Assembly (NCBI RefSeq): GCF_011392075.1
Contig: NZ_JAAJBV010000009.1
Location: 1-64,000, forward strand
DNA length: 64,000 bases
Origin: Flavobacterium celericrescens
GTDB taxonomy: Bacteria > Bacteroidota > Bacteroidia > Flavobacteriales > Flavobacteriaceae
Direction of reading: 5' to 3'
Positions 19,169-28,115 of this stretch are shown piece after piece (position 1 is the first letter of the stretch; the number at the start of each line of letters is the position of its first letter). Position numbers and translations under genes: made by a program. A model generated the notes under the pieces. It worked only from the letters and a program-made list of their open reading frames with translations. It ran no database searches and was not told the DNA's origin.

Positions 19169-22100
19169 TTAATTTGTAATTGATGAATTGCGTTTAGCTT
19201 CTTCAGCTTTTATAAAATCTAATTCTTTTTGAGCTTCAGCAGTAACATCTTCAAACTCGGTAAAATTATCAATTACACTTTGCAAAATTTCTGTAGCCTG
19301 AAAACTATCTTCTAAGCTAAAATAATTTTTCGCCATAATGATTAATGCTTTGGAACCAAAATATTTATATCCCGAATAATCCACCGCAATTTTTTCCACT
19401 ACTTTGTTTGAAGCATCAAATTTTCCTTCTTTATTTTTGAAATAAGCATCATAATATAACGCTTCTGCTTTTAATTCTCCTTTTGCTATTTTATTTAATT
19501 TATCATAAGCTTCTTTTGCTTTTGCTTCGTCGTTTGTTTTTATAGCTGAACGTGCAACAATGATTTGCGCATCACTTTTTATTCTGTCTTCAATCTTATC
19601 ATTTTTCAAAACCTTATCAGCATAAACCACTGCGTTTGCAAAATCTTCTTTTTCATAATATGATTTCATCAAATTAGACTGTGCATAAGTAGTATTTTGA
19701 GGAAACTCTGCTTCTGTTTCTAAACGTTGTAAAACAGGAATGGCACTGTCATAATTTTTAGCTTTTAAATGTACTTGACACAATCGTGCTAAAGCTTGTT
19801 CTGTAAATTCATTACGTGGTTTTGAAATTACAAATTCATAGTGTTTTATGGCATTGTTTTCTAAATTATCTGCAAAATACAATTGCGCCAAATAGAAATT
19901 AGCTTTTAGTGCGTGTAATCCATTTGGAAACTTACTCACATAACTTGTAAAACCAGAAATAGCTTGTTTGGCATTGTTTTGTAAATATTGTTTTTCGGCT
20001 GATTCGTAGGTATCGTTATCCAAATCTGCGTTTGAAACCTCAACAAAAGAAAGAGTTTTTACCCAATCAGCATATTCATCTACTTTTCCATTATCAACAT
20101 AAATTAAACGAGCTGTTGAAACTGCTTCTAAAGATTCTGGAGAGTTTGGATATTCAGCCACAACTTTTTTAAATTTCACTAACGCTTGTTCTTCTTTATT
20201 ACCGTTATAATAAATCAATCCTTGCTTTAAAATTGCCTTAGCAACATATGAACTTGATTTATAGTTATTAATCAATTTATCATAGGTTATAATCGCATTA
20301 CTATCTTGGTTTTGATTCACATAAGTATTTCCTAATTCGTACAAAGCATCATCGGCATATTGTGAAGTTGCGTATGCTTTTGCAAATTTTTCTAAATCTT
20401 CAATTTTCTTGTCTGGTTTATTCACAAAACCATAACTAATTCCTTTTTGAAACGCTGCATAATCTGAATCTACGCTTTTCATGTCGATAACTTTATTATA
20501 AGCATCCATTGCTGGCCAATATTTTGCAGAAATAAAATTACAATCAGCCAAACGCAAATACGCATCGGTCAGACGAATTCTATCCTCTTTTTGTGAAGTG
20601 GTAAAATCTCCAAAATATTTAATTGCATTATCATATTCTTTTAATTTAAAATACGCATACGCTAAGTTGTAATTTGCGTTTTTGTATTCGGGTGTGGTTG
20701 CCGCTTCTGTAGCATTTAAAAATTGTAAAAAACTTAATTTTGCTTCTTCAAATTGGTCTAAATTATATTCTGTTTCGCCTTTCCAAAATATAGCTCTTGC
20801 TGAAAATTTTGCATCTTTATTTTCAGCGATTGATTTTTTAAATAACGAATATGCTCCTTTAAAATCACCATCGGTGTATAATTCTAAACCTCTGTAAAAA
20901 GTTACTTTTTGATACGCTAATTTGTTTTCTGGTGATTTATTTTTTTCTAATAATGATAATGCTTCTTTATAGTTTTTTGATGTGATGTACGAACTAATCA
21001 ATAACGTATTAATCTCTTGTTTATAAGAACTATTTGGATATTTTGCTAAATAAGCATTCATGATTTCAGGAACCGATTGGTATGGGTTTCCAATTTCATA
21101 ACTCAATTTTGCATAATTCAAATACGCATCTTCTTGAATTTTTGCATCAAACTCCATTTCTGAAGCTGTTTTAAATGCATTTAAAGCTTGTTGTTTTTTA
21201 TCAGTTTTTAAATAACTTTCCGCCAAGTGATAATATGCATTTTGAGCTACAGCATCATTTCCTTCAATGATTTTGTTGAATTGAGCTATTGCATTTTCAT
21301 AATCTTTTTGTTGGTAATACGCATAACCCAATTGGTAAAAATCTGTATTATTCCATTTGCCTTTTTTTCCTTTATAGTCTAATAAATAAGGTAATGCCTT
21401 GTCGTATTTTTTTAAATTGAAATAACTTTCTCCAATAATTTTAGACAATTCACTTTTTTCATCTGCTCTTGATTTTGGCATTTGCGCTTCACCTAAATCA
21501 ATTGCTTTTTGAAAATTACCCAATTTAAAGTTCATATCAGCTTGAAAATAACCCATTTTTTCTTTGTATTTGTCTTGATCTGATACTTGCTCAAAATATT
21601 CATTAGCACTTTTATAATCATCGGTTTCATAAGACATATAACCTAAATAGTATTTTGCCTGACTTCCAAAAGTTTTGGAATTTACTACCATATTGAAATA
21701 TTTGGTAGCTTCTTTATTGTTTTTAGCAGTAAAATAAGCATACCCTTTTTGAAAATTATATTTTTCTTTATCTGCTTGAGACATTGAATTTGAATCGGCT
21801 TTATCAAACCATTCTAACGATTTTGGGTAATTTCCTTCGTCAAAATAATAATGTGCCACTTCGATATAAGCTTGATTTGTTTTAGTACTTGTTGGGTAGT
21901 CTTCAACAAATGCTTCTACCAAAACGTCGGCTCCCATTTGGTTTAAACGAATAGCGCAATTTGCAATATAATAAGCACAATCAGCTTCCACCTCTTGATT
22001 GTGTGTTTTGGTTTTTACTTTATCAAACAATATTTGTGCTGCTTGATATTGTTTATCTTTATACAATTCAATTGCACGATTAAATTCGCTTAAATCATGC

Positions 22101-22180
22101 GTGTAAACAGAAGATTGCTGTGCTAAAAGTGTTCCTGAAAAGAAAACTACTAGAAAAGAAAGTTTTAAATACTTTATCAT
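19169..22180 (-). CDS. Large periplasmic TPR-repeat protein
   Basis: A 1003-residue protein with the signal peptide MIKYLKLSFLVVFFSGTLLA. Almost the whole mature chain is tetratricopeptide-like helical hairpins of about 34-37 residues. Typical cores are AQILFDKVKTKT, AKYYLGYMSYETDDYKSANEYFEQV and ALVKFKKVVAEYPNSPESLEA; some twenty or more units are recognisable, several of them YbgF/BamD-like with conserved YP. Such scaffolds bind partner proteins in the periplasm or at the outer membrane. The plug-less barrel immediately downstream is the obvious candidate partner. No catalytic domain is visible. Confidence 0.8.
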   Translation of the reverse strand: MIKYLKLSFLVVFFSGTLLAQQSSVYTHDLSEFNRAIELYKDKQYQAAQILFDKVKTKTHNQEVEADCAYYIANCAIRLNQMGADVLVEAFVEDYPTSTKTNQAYIEVAHYYFDEGNYPKSLEWFDKADSNSMSQADKEKYNFQKGYAYFTAKNNKEATKYFNMVVNSKTFGSQAKYYLGYMSYETDDYKSANEYFEQVSDQDKYKEKMGYFQADMNFKLGNFQKAIDLGEAQMPKSRADEKSELSKIIGESYFNLKKYDKALPYLLDYKGKKGKWNNTDFYQLGYAYYQQKDYENAIAQFNKIIEGNDAVAQNAYYHLAESYLKTDKKQQALNAFKTASEMEFDAKIQEDAYLNYAKLSYEIGNPYQSVPEIMNAYLAKYPNSSYKQEINTLLISSYITSKNYKEALSLLEKNKSPENKLAYQKVTFYRGLELYTDGDFKGAYSLFKKSIAENKDAKFSARAIFWKGETEYNLDQFEEAKLSFLQFLNATEAATTPEYKNANYNLAYAYFKLKEYDNAIKYFGDFTTSQKEDRIRLTDAYLRLADCNFISAKYWPAMDAYNKVIDMKSVDSDYAAFQKGISYGFVNKPDKKIEDLEKFAKAYATSQYADDALYELGNTYVNQNQDSNAIITYDKLINNYKSSSYVAKAILKQGLIYYNGNKEEQALVKFKKVVAEYPNSPESLEAVSTARLIYVDNGKVDEYADWVKTLSFVEVSNADLDNDTYESAEKQYLQNNAKQAISGFTSYVSKFPNGLHALKANFYLAQLYFADNLENNAIKHYEFVISKPRNEFTEQALARLCQVHLKAKNYDSAIPVLQRLETEAEFPQNTTYAQSNLMKSYYEKEDFANAVVYADKVLKNDKIEDRIKSDAQIIVARSAIKTNDEAKAKEAYDKLNKIAKGELKAEALYYDAYFKNKEGKFDASNKVVEKIAVDYSGYKYFGSKALIIMAKNYFSLEDSFQATEILQSVIDNFTEFEDVTAEAQKELDFIKAEEAKRNSSITN

Positions 22181-22368
22181 TTGATGCGCTATTTATAAGT
22201 TTCAAATATAAGGCTTATTACAAGTATAAACGAAGCTTCTTAACATATTATTGTACTATTTTTGAACATAGTTTTTAACCAAACACACTATTTTTTACCG
22301 AAAAGCAATTAAAATTTTGAAACCGAACCATAAGTTATTACTTTTACATTTTAAAATCTAAATTAACT

Positions 22369-23052
22369 ATGTCAGAAGCAGTTCTATCTTTAAAAAACGC
22401 AACTATTTATCAAGATAAAAATCCAGTATTAACCGATGTAAATATCGAAGTTAAGCATGGTGAATTTCTATATTTAATTGGTAGAACAGGTTCCGGAAAA
22501 AGTAGCTTCCTTAAAACACTTTATGCTGATTTAGCCTTGACTGAAGGAGAAGGTAGTGTGGTAGACTATGATTTAGCAACACTTAAAGAAAGTGATATTC
22601 CTTATTTAAGAAGAAAATTAGGTGTAGTTTTTCAAGATTTTAAATTATTGCCAGACCGCAGCGTTAAAGACAATCTATTATTTGTTTTGAAAGCAACGGG
22701 TTGGTCTGAAAAAGAAGAAATGGATACTAAAATTGAAGAAGTTTTAGATAAAGTGGGTATGAAAGGTTTTGCACCAAAAATGCCACATCAATTATCTGGT
22801 GGGGAACAGCAAAGAGTAGGAATTGCTAGAGCACTACTAAACGACCCTGAATTAATTTTAGCTGACGAACCAACAGGAAACCTTGACCCACAAACTAGTG
22901 TGGAAGTTATGGAAGTGCTTAGAAAAATTAATGCTAACGGAAAAACCATTTTAATGGCCACACACGATTATGCATTAGTATTGAAATATCCTTCAAAAAC
23001 ATTAAAATTTGAAGGCGGAAAAATGTTTGAAGTAGTCCAAAGAACGGTGTAA
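22369..23052 (+). CDS. ftsE: Cell-division ABC transporter ATP-binding protein FtsE
   Basis: The ATPase of the FtsEX complex, which activates peptidoglycan hydrolases at the septum. The 227-residue protein shows Walker A GRTGSGKSS (38-46), Q-loop VFQDFKLLPD (88-97), ABC signature LSGGEQQR (142-149), Walker B LILADEP (162-168) and the switch His in MATHDYA. The Q-loop and LLPDRSV favour FtsE over LolD-type ATPases. ftsX is not adjacent; in Flavobacteriaceae I recall it at another locus. The TAA stop is directly followed by the ATG of a glycosyltransferase, so the two are probably co-translated. Confidence 0.9.
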   Translation: MSEAVLSLKNATIYQDKNPVLTDVNIEVKHGEFLYLIGRTGSGKSSFLKTLYADLALTEGEGSVVDYDLATLKESDIPYLRRKLGVVFQDFKLLPDRSVKDNLLFVLKATGWSEKEEMDTKIEEVLDKVGMKGFAPKMPHQLSGGEQQRVGIARALLNDPELILADEPTGNLDPQTSVEVMEVLRKINANGKTILMATHDYALVLKYPSKTLKFEGGKMFEVVQRTV

Positions 23053-23937
23053 ATGCTGTCGATTTTAATTCCAATATATGATTATAATGCTTTTCCTTTA
23101 GTTGAAGAACTTTATAAACAATGTATTGAATGTAAAATAACCTTCGAAATTCTATGTCAAGATGATGCTTCTAGATCTCCATTAAATAAATTAAATGATG
23201 AGATAAATTCTATTCCAAATTGTTCTTTTATTGCTTTAGAAAAAAATCTTGCTCATAGAGAAAATAGAAACTTATTAGCCAAAAGAGCTCAATATCCCTA
23301 TTTGCTTTTTCTTGATGGAGATTCAGTAATTATAAACCCTAATTACATAAAAACCTATTTATCAAACTTAGGCAATTATGATGTGATATATGGTGGTAGA
23401 TTGCATCCCGAAAATTGCCCATCAGAACAACAAACTTTGCGATGGAAATACGGAAAATTTATTGAAGACAAATTAGCCGTAGAAAGAAAAAAAGAACCTT
23501 TTAAATGTTTACTTTTTAACAATACCATCATTTCAAAAGAATGTTTTAACCAAGTTAAATTTGATTCAGAGATTACGCTTTACGGCCATGATGACACACA
23601 ATTATCATATCAATTAAGCTTGCTGAAACCATCTGTAAACCATATCGATAACCAAGTTGAGCACGGAGATATCGACACGAATGAAGCTTATGTGGGTAAA
23701 ACAAAAAACAGTATAAAAAGCTTGATGTTATTAGTAGGCTCGAAAAAAATTGAAGCAAAGTATGTTAGGTTATTACAACTTTACAACTTCTTAAATAAAA
23801 CAAAGCTTAACACAATTGCCGCATTATTTTATCGCATTTTCAAAACAGTAATGATAAAAAATCTGGTTTCAAAAAATCCATCACTATTAATTTACAACCT
23901 ATTTCGGGTAACTTATATGTGTTCAATCAAACAATAG
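23053..23937 (+). CDS. Family 2-type glycosyltransferase
   Basis: A 294-residue GT-A-fold enzyme without signal peptide. It opens MLSILIPIYDYNAFPLVEEL and shows an early nucleotide-binding acid pair (CQDDASRSPLNKLN, near residue 36). The metal-binding motif FLDGDSVI lies near residue 88, and a later acidic motif YGHDDTQLSY near 178 fits the catalytic-base region. Sugar donor and acceptor cannot be read from the sequence. It starts on the base after the ftsE stop and is followed after one base by a second glycosyltransferase, so ftsE and both enzymes form one unit. Confidence 0.85.
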   Translation: MLSILIPIYDYNAFPLVEELYKQCIECKITFEILCQDDASRSPLNKLNDEINSIPNCSFIALEKNLAHRENRNLLAKRAQYPYLLFLDGDSVIINPNYIKTYLSNLGNYDVIYGGRLHPENCPSEQQTLRWKYGKFIEDKLAVERKKEPFKCLLFNNTIISKECFNQVKFDSEITLYGHDDTQLSYQLSLLKPSVNHIDNQVEHGDIDTNEAYVGKTKNSIKSLMLLVGSKKIEAKYVRLLQLYNFLNKTKLNTIAALFYRIFKTVMIKNLVSKNPSLLIYNLFRVTYMCSIKQ

Positions 23938-23938
23938 T

Positions 23939-24874
23939 ATGCCATTTCTATCAGTAATTATACCACTCTATAACAAAGAGTTATACATTCAAAACACATT
24001 AACAAGTGTTTTGAATCAAACTTTTACTGACTTTGAAATTATTATTGTTAATGACGGATCAACAGACAATAGTCTTGAAATTGTTTCCCGTTTCAAAGAT
24101 GAGCGAATTATTATAATTAATCAGCAAAATTCGGGAGCTTCTTCAACAAGAAACAAAGCCATTCAACATGCTCAAACGGATTATATAGCTTTTTTGGATG
24201 CTGATGATTTTTGGTTCCCGAATCATTTAGAAGAATTGGTTAAACTTATCCAAGCTTTTCCAAATTGTGGTATGTATTGCAGTCGATACCAAACTGTTAT
24301 TGCAAAAAATCACACAATCAATAATAGTTTTTCATACAGTTTTCCAGACTCTTTTAGCGGAATTATACCTGATTTTTTTAAAGCTAGTTTAGTGAATAGA
24401 GTTGCTACCTCATCTTCGATAATTGTTCCAAAACATATTATTTTAGAAAACGACGGATTTAATACCGCAATTTCTAGTGGGCAAGATTTAGAACTTTGGA
24501 CAAAAATTGGTATCAAACATAAAGTAGCTATTAATAACACAATTTCTGCTATTTATCATTTTGAAACACCAAATTCATTAGCAAAGACAGCAATTACAAA
24601 AAAAACATTGATGGATTTTTCTCAGTTTTTAACTGCTGAAAAAGAAAATAAAAGCTTGAAAGAATTTTTAGATATTCATCGTTTAGAATATGCCTTACAA
24701 TATAGAATTGCTGGTGATATTGAAAATTCCAAAAACTTTTTAAAAAATATTACTTCAAATATTCCTCTGAAGACAAAAATTTTACTTTCAATACCAAGTT
24801 TTGTTTTGCGTTTACTATTAAAAACAAAACATCTATTAAAAAAATATGGTGTTGATTTTACAGTCTATCACTAA
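23939..24874 (+). CDS. Family 2 glycosyltransferase
   Basis: A 311-residue GT2 enzyme with canonical motifs: MPFLSVIIPLYNKELYI, VNDGSTDNS (38-46), GASSTRNKAI and the DXD-type FLDADD (85-90). The catalytic-base region SGQDLELWTKIG lies near residue 180. The C-terminal third is helical and basic, which may contact the membrane. It likely builds a cell-surface polysaccharide or glycoprotein glycan. Its stop overlaps that of the convergent FdtA-like gene by 4 nt, leaving no room for a separate terminator. Confidence 0.9.
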   Translation: MPFLSVIIPLYNKELYIQNTLTSVLNQTFTDFEIIIVNDGSTDNSLEIVSRFKDERIIIINQQNSGASSTRNKAIQHAQTDYIAFLDADDFWFPNHLEELVKLIQAFPNCGMYCSRYQTVIAKNHTINNSFSYSFPDSFSGIIPDFFKASLVNRVATSSSIIVPKHIILENDGFNTAISSGQDLELWTKIGIKHKVAINNTISAIYHFETPNSLAKTAITKKTLMDFSQFLTAEKENKSLKEFLDIHRLEYALQYRIAGDIENSKNFLKNITSNIPLKTKILLSIPSFVLRLLLKTKHLLKKYGVDFTVYH

Positions 24875-25275
24875 GATTTGGACTCTTGAAATTCTTGAAA
24901 TTCTCTGATATAATCCTCTTCAGAAAACACATCAGAAGCAATTACCAAACAAACCGCACCTGAAGAAAAGTTTTTTAATTCGCGCCAAATGCCGTTAGTA
25001 ATCAATAACCCCTGAAAAGGTTTGTTTAACGTAACTACATTTTCTTTTTGACCATCATTCAAAATAACATCAAAACTTCCTGAAAGCGCAATTAAAAATT
25101 CTTGTTGCTCAATATGTGAATGCCCACCTCGCTCGGCACCACTAGGTACATCATACAAATAATAAACGCGTTTAATTTCAAAAGGAACTACATTATTTTC
25201 AATAACCGAAAGATTGCCTCTTGGATCTTCGATTTTTGGAATGGATAATAATTTACAATTTTGTAGCGTTGACAT
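24871..25275 (-). CDS. FdtA/QdtA-like nucleotide-sugar 3,4-ketoisomerase (WxcM-type cupin)
   Basis: A 134-residue single-domain cupin. The start MSTLQNCKLLSIP is preferred to an upstream codon inside the preceding glycosyltransferase. Family features are DPRGNLSVIE, the cupin motif GGHSHIEQQEFLIALSGSF with its histidines, LNDG, GIWRELKNFSSGAVCLVIAS and the C-terminal EEDYIREFQEF. FdtA enzymes convert dTDP-4-keto-6-deoxyglucose to the 3-keto isomer on the way to amino-deoxy sugars such as Fuc3NAc. The usual partner aminotransferase and acetyltransferase are not in the window. Its start overlaps the end of the upstream glycosyltransferase by 23 nt. Confidence 0.8.
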   Translation of the reverse strand: MSTLQNCKLLSIPKIEDPRGNLSVIENNVVPFEIKRVYYLYDVPSGAERGGHSHIEQQEFLIALSGSFDVILNDGQKENVVTLNKPFQGLLITNGIWRELKNFSSGAVCLVIASDVFSEEDYIREFQEFQESKS

Positions 25276-26071
25276 AAGCTTTTTTACCTTTTTGTGCTTG
25301 TTTAAATAAATGAACAACTTCTGTAAAATTAATTTTACTTTGTTTTAAATCAAAAATCAATTTCAAAGCTATCCAAAATAAATACATTTTACCAAAAATT
25401 CGATAAAAAACTGCACTTTGAGCAAAATAAATTTTCGAAATAGCGGTTTTATGCCCTGTAGTTACTTGCGAATGTGACAAAATTTGTTCTGGAACAAATC
25501 CAACTTTTAAACCACTTTTTATTACATCAGAAACAAAGATTGCTTCCTCGCCCATGTAGAAATTTGTTCCCAACCCAAAATTTTCATCAAATTTTATTGC
25601 TACTCTTTTTAAACTATTATTTTTAAAAACTAATTCAACAGAAGAAGTATTCAAAATTTCAAATTGCGATAATTTAGATTGAAATGTCGTAGGATATTTC
25701 TTAGCCAAATTACCTTTCCTGTTTAAAAATTGAAATCGAAAACCATCGAAATTTGTATGGGTATTAAACGAATCTAAAATATTAGCCTCAAAATTTTGTT
25801 TAAAAATAATATCATCATCTGTAAAAATCAATAAATCTTTTGTTGCATTTTGAAGTGCTAAATTTCGACTTTTCGATAAGCCCTTTTCAAACACATTAAA
25901 AACCTTTATCTTCTCATTATCAGAAACTAAAAATTTATTTTCATCCGTTTGATTAACGATTAAAATATTGAATTGTGAAAAATCAGAAAACAAAAACATT
26001 GCTTCCAAAAAATCAAAATTGCTTTGATTCATGGTTGCAACTAATATTTCTATGTCTGATTTTTGATACAT
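25253..26071 (-). CDS. Family 2-like glycosyltransferase
   Basis: A 272-residue GT-A enzyme. The ATG at 26071 (MYQKSDIEILVATMNQ) is chosen over a TTG three codons upstream. The first strand ILVATMNQ is followed by LIVNQTDENK, the acceptor-side motif GLSKSRNLAL and the metal-binding FTDDDIIF near residue 92. GEEAIFVSDVIKSGLKVGFVP near residue 165 matches the catalytic-base and following strand of GT2 proteins. It is transcribed with the FdtA-like gene that overlaps its 3' end, which suggests transfer of, or adjacent to, a modified deoxy sugar. Confidence 0.82.
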   Translation of the reverse strand: MYQKSDIEILVATMNQSNFDFLEAMFLFSDFSQFNILIVNQTDENKFLVSDNEKIKVFNVFEKGLSKSRNLALQNATKDLLIFTDDDIIFKQNFEANILDSFNTHTNFDGFRFQFLNRKGNLAKKYPTTFQSKLSQFEILNTSSVELVFKNNSLKRVAIKFDENFGLGTNFYMGEEAIFVSDVIKSGLKVGFVPEQILSHSQVTTGHKTAISKIYFAQSAVFYRIFGKMYLFWIALKLIFDLKQSKINFTEVVHLFKQAQKGKKAYVNATKL

Positions 26072-26096
26072 TTTTAGCAATTATACTATATTTACA

Positions 26097-26104
26097 CAAA
26101 GATA
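26097..26104 (-). promoter_or_regulatory. -7 element of the minus-strand glycosyltransferase
   Basis: TATCTTTG on the minus strand, 25 nt before the ATG at 26071. The divergent region up to 26143 also holds AT-rich repeat words (AGAAATCAGAATTTAGAATTTAG). Confidence 0.6.
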
Positions 26105-26143
26105 GGAAATTAGAAATCAGAATTTAGAATTTAGGACTATTAC

Positions 26144-27283
26144 ATGAAAATACTTTTGATAGGCGAATATAGTCGTTTACATAATTCTTTAAAAGAAGGA
26201 TTGATGGCGCTTGGCCATGAAGTAACAATTGTGGGTTGTGGCGATAAATTCAAACAATTTCCAGTAGATTTTTCTATTTATGCTCGAATTTGTAACGATA
26301 ATAAAATTGCTAACTTTCTATTTAAAAGCATTCGAAAAGTAATTGGTTTTAACCTTGAAAAAATTGAAAAAGCTATTCGTTTTTATTTGCTTTTATCAAA
26401 ATTGAACCATTATCAACATGTGCAATTAATCAATTCTGATGCACTAGAAACGTATCCGATTTTATCTCGTTTTTTGTATAAAAAATTATTCCAAAACATA
26501 CAAAGTAGAAGTTTACTCGTTTGTGGTGATGAAACTCCTATCATAGATTATTTATTTAAAAAAGAGTTTAAATATTCCGTTTTAACACCTTATTTTGAAG
26601 ACAATTCAATTGAAAAAGAATTTCAATTTCCGCTGAAATATAGGAATAAAAATTACAGAAAAACCTTCAATTGGCTTGTCAAAAATTGTCAAAACTTAAT
26701 TACTTCTGACTTAGATTATGAAATTCCGATGCAAAAAATGGGGTTTCAAACCACGTTTATTCCCAATCCAATAAATACTGATAAAATTACTTTTCAAAAT
26801 ATTGGAATTACTGATAAAATTGTAATTTTCCTGGGAATAAATCGCTTAAGTTATTCTAAAAAAGGAATTATTTACTTTGAAAAAGCGTTGGAAATTATTC
26901 GAGAAAAATATGCCGATAAAATAGAAATTATTGTTTCCGAAAATCTACCGTACAGCGAATATATATCGACATACAATAGAGCACATATTTTATTAGATCA
27001 AGTATTTGCTTATGATCAAGGCTATAATGCACTGGAAGCTATGGCAAAAGGAAAAGTGGTTTTTACAGGTGCAGAAACAGAATTCTTGAATCAATATCAG
27101 TTACAAGCAGACGATGTTTGCATCAATGCTAAGCCAAATGAAAATGAAATAGCTAAAAAACTTTCGTTCTTAATCGAAGACCCAGAAAAAATCAACAAAA
27201 TTTCTAAAAACGCTCGAAAATTTATAGAAAAAGAGCACGCTTATAAAATTATTGCTGAAAAGTATTTTACGAGTTGGAATTAA
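26144..27283 (+). CDS. GT-B-fold glycosyltransferase (family 1/4-like)
   Basis: A 379-residue protein with the two-Rossmann GT-B layout. The N-terminal strand-loop is MKILLIGEYSRLHNSLKEGLMALGHEVTIVG. The C-terminal nucleotide-sugar domain starts at about residue 225 (IVIFLGINRLSYSKKG). The donor-binding helix motif is ALEAMAKGKVVFTGAETEF near residue 295, where an EX7E-like acidic pair is expected. It belongs to the local polysaccharide or glycan cluster. No signal peptide; cytoplasmic or membrane-peripheral. Donor and acceptor unknown. Confidence 0.82.
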   Translation: MKILLIGEYSRLHNSLKEGLMALGHEVTIVGCGDKFKQFPVDFSIYARICNDNKIANFLFKSIRKVIGFNLEKIEKAIRFYLLLSKLNHYQHVQLINSDALETYPILSRFLYKKLFQNIQSRSLLVCGDETPIIDYLFKKEFKYSVLTPYFEDNSIEKEFQFPLKYRNKNYRKTFNWLVKNCQNLITSDLDYEIPMQKMGFQTTFIPNPINTDKITFQNIGITDKIVIFLGINRLSYSKKGIIYFEKALEIIREKYADKIEIIVSENLPYSEYISTYNRAHILLDQVFAYDQGYNALEAMAKGKVVFTGAETEFLNQYQLQADDVCINAKPNENEIAKKLSFLIEDPEKINKISKNARKFIEKEHAYKIIAEKYFTSWN

Positions 27284-27363
27284 ATTCATTTAACATATTG
27301 ATTAGGTTTATTTAACAATATTCCTCAAAATTTGATGAATAGTAGTGTTAAAAAGAAAAAAAA

Positions 27364-27394
27364 TTTGGTTAATAACCGTTTTTATCATACTTTT
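27364..27394 (+). promoter_or_regulatory. Promoter of the LytTR regulator, with a palindrome
   Basis: TTG (27364-27366), a 20-nt spacer and TACTTTTA (27387-27394; last base off consensus) lie 25 nt before the chosen ATG. A palindrome GGTTA-A-TAACC at 27366-27376 overlaps the spacer and could be an operator. Confidence 0.5.
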
Positions 27395-27419
27395 AACTTG
27401 TTATAAAACTTATAAGCCT

Positions 27420-28115
27420 ATGAAGTTGAATTGTATTGTTGTAGATGATAGTGCTATCCAAAGAATTACTATCACAAAGCTAGTAAACGAATCAACCTTA
27501 TTGAACTTGATTGGTGATTTCGCAAATGCTTTAGAAGCTAAAAATTGTATTAATAATAATACGATTGATTTGATATTTCTAGACATTGAAATGCCTTTAA
27601 TCAACGGATTTGACTTATTAGATGGATTAAAAACTAAACCTCAAATTATATTTATTACTTCAAAAGCTGATTATGCTGTTAAAGCTTTCGATTATGAAGC
27701 TACAGATTTTCTTCAAAAACCAATTTCAAAAGAACGTTTTACTAAAGCAGTAAAAAAAGCCACTGAATTACACGCACTTCGCTATGAAAATCATGAAGAA
27801 CAAGGTGAAAGTATTGTAATTAAAAGCAATCTAAAAAAGCTAAAAGTTTATGTTTCAAGAATTAAATGGATTGAAGCTTATGGCGATTATATCAAAGTAG
27901 TTACTGATGATGAAAGTCATTTAGTTTTATCAACTATGAAAGGTTTTGAAAAAGAACTTCCACCAGGTAAATTCATTCGAGTACATAAATCATACATTAT
28001 CAACTTGGATCGAGTTGAAAAATTCAATAGCAAATTTGCTGAAATTGGAACTACAAAAATTCCATTGAGCAGAAATAAGAAAGAAGAAATTGTAAAAGCA
28101 ATTGAAAATTCTTAA
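27420..28115 (+). CDS. LytTR-family response regulator (orphan)
   Basis: A 231-residue two-domain protein. The receiver domain (1-120) has D9/D10, the phospho-acceptor D55 in LIFLDIEMPL, a Ser at the Thr/Ser switch (ITSKADYA) and the Lys in FLQKPI. The LytTR DNA-binding domain (about 135-231) includes IKWIEAYGDYIKVVT and the FIRVHKSYIINLDRVE block. The start MKLNCIVVDDS is chosen; a longer upstream frame would add an artificial hydrophobic leader and cover the promoter. No histidine kinase is adjacent. LytTR regulators often control surface polysaccharides or secretion, which fits the neighbouring genes but is not proven. Confidence 0.88.
   Translation: MKLNCIVVDDSAIQRITITKLVNESTLLNLIGDFANALEAKNCINNNTIDLIFLDIEMPLINGFDLLDGLKTKPQIIFITSKADYAVKAFDYEATDFLQKPISKERFTKAVKKATELHALRYENHEEQGESIVIKSNLKKLKVYVSRIKWIEAYGDYIKVVTDDESHLVLSTMKGFEKELPPGKFIRVHKSYIINLDRVEKFNSKFAEIGTTKIPLSRNKKEEIVKAIENS

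Noticed and set aside
23053-27283. Mobile or horizontally acquired polysaccharide island
   Set aside because: There is no integrase, insertion sequence, tRNA boundary or direct repeat at its edges, and base composition by eye is like the neighbours; it may be variable, but transfer is not shown.
27345-27419. Upstream extension of the LytTR regulator with a hydrophobic leader
   Set aside because: It would use a weak start codon, add a leader absent in receiver domains, and cover the promoter elements at 27364-27394.
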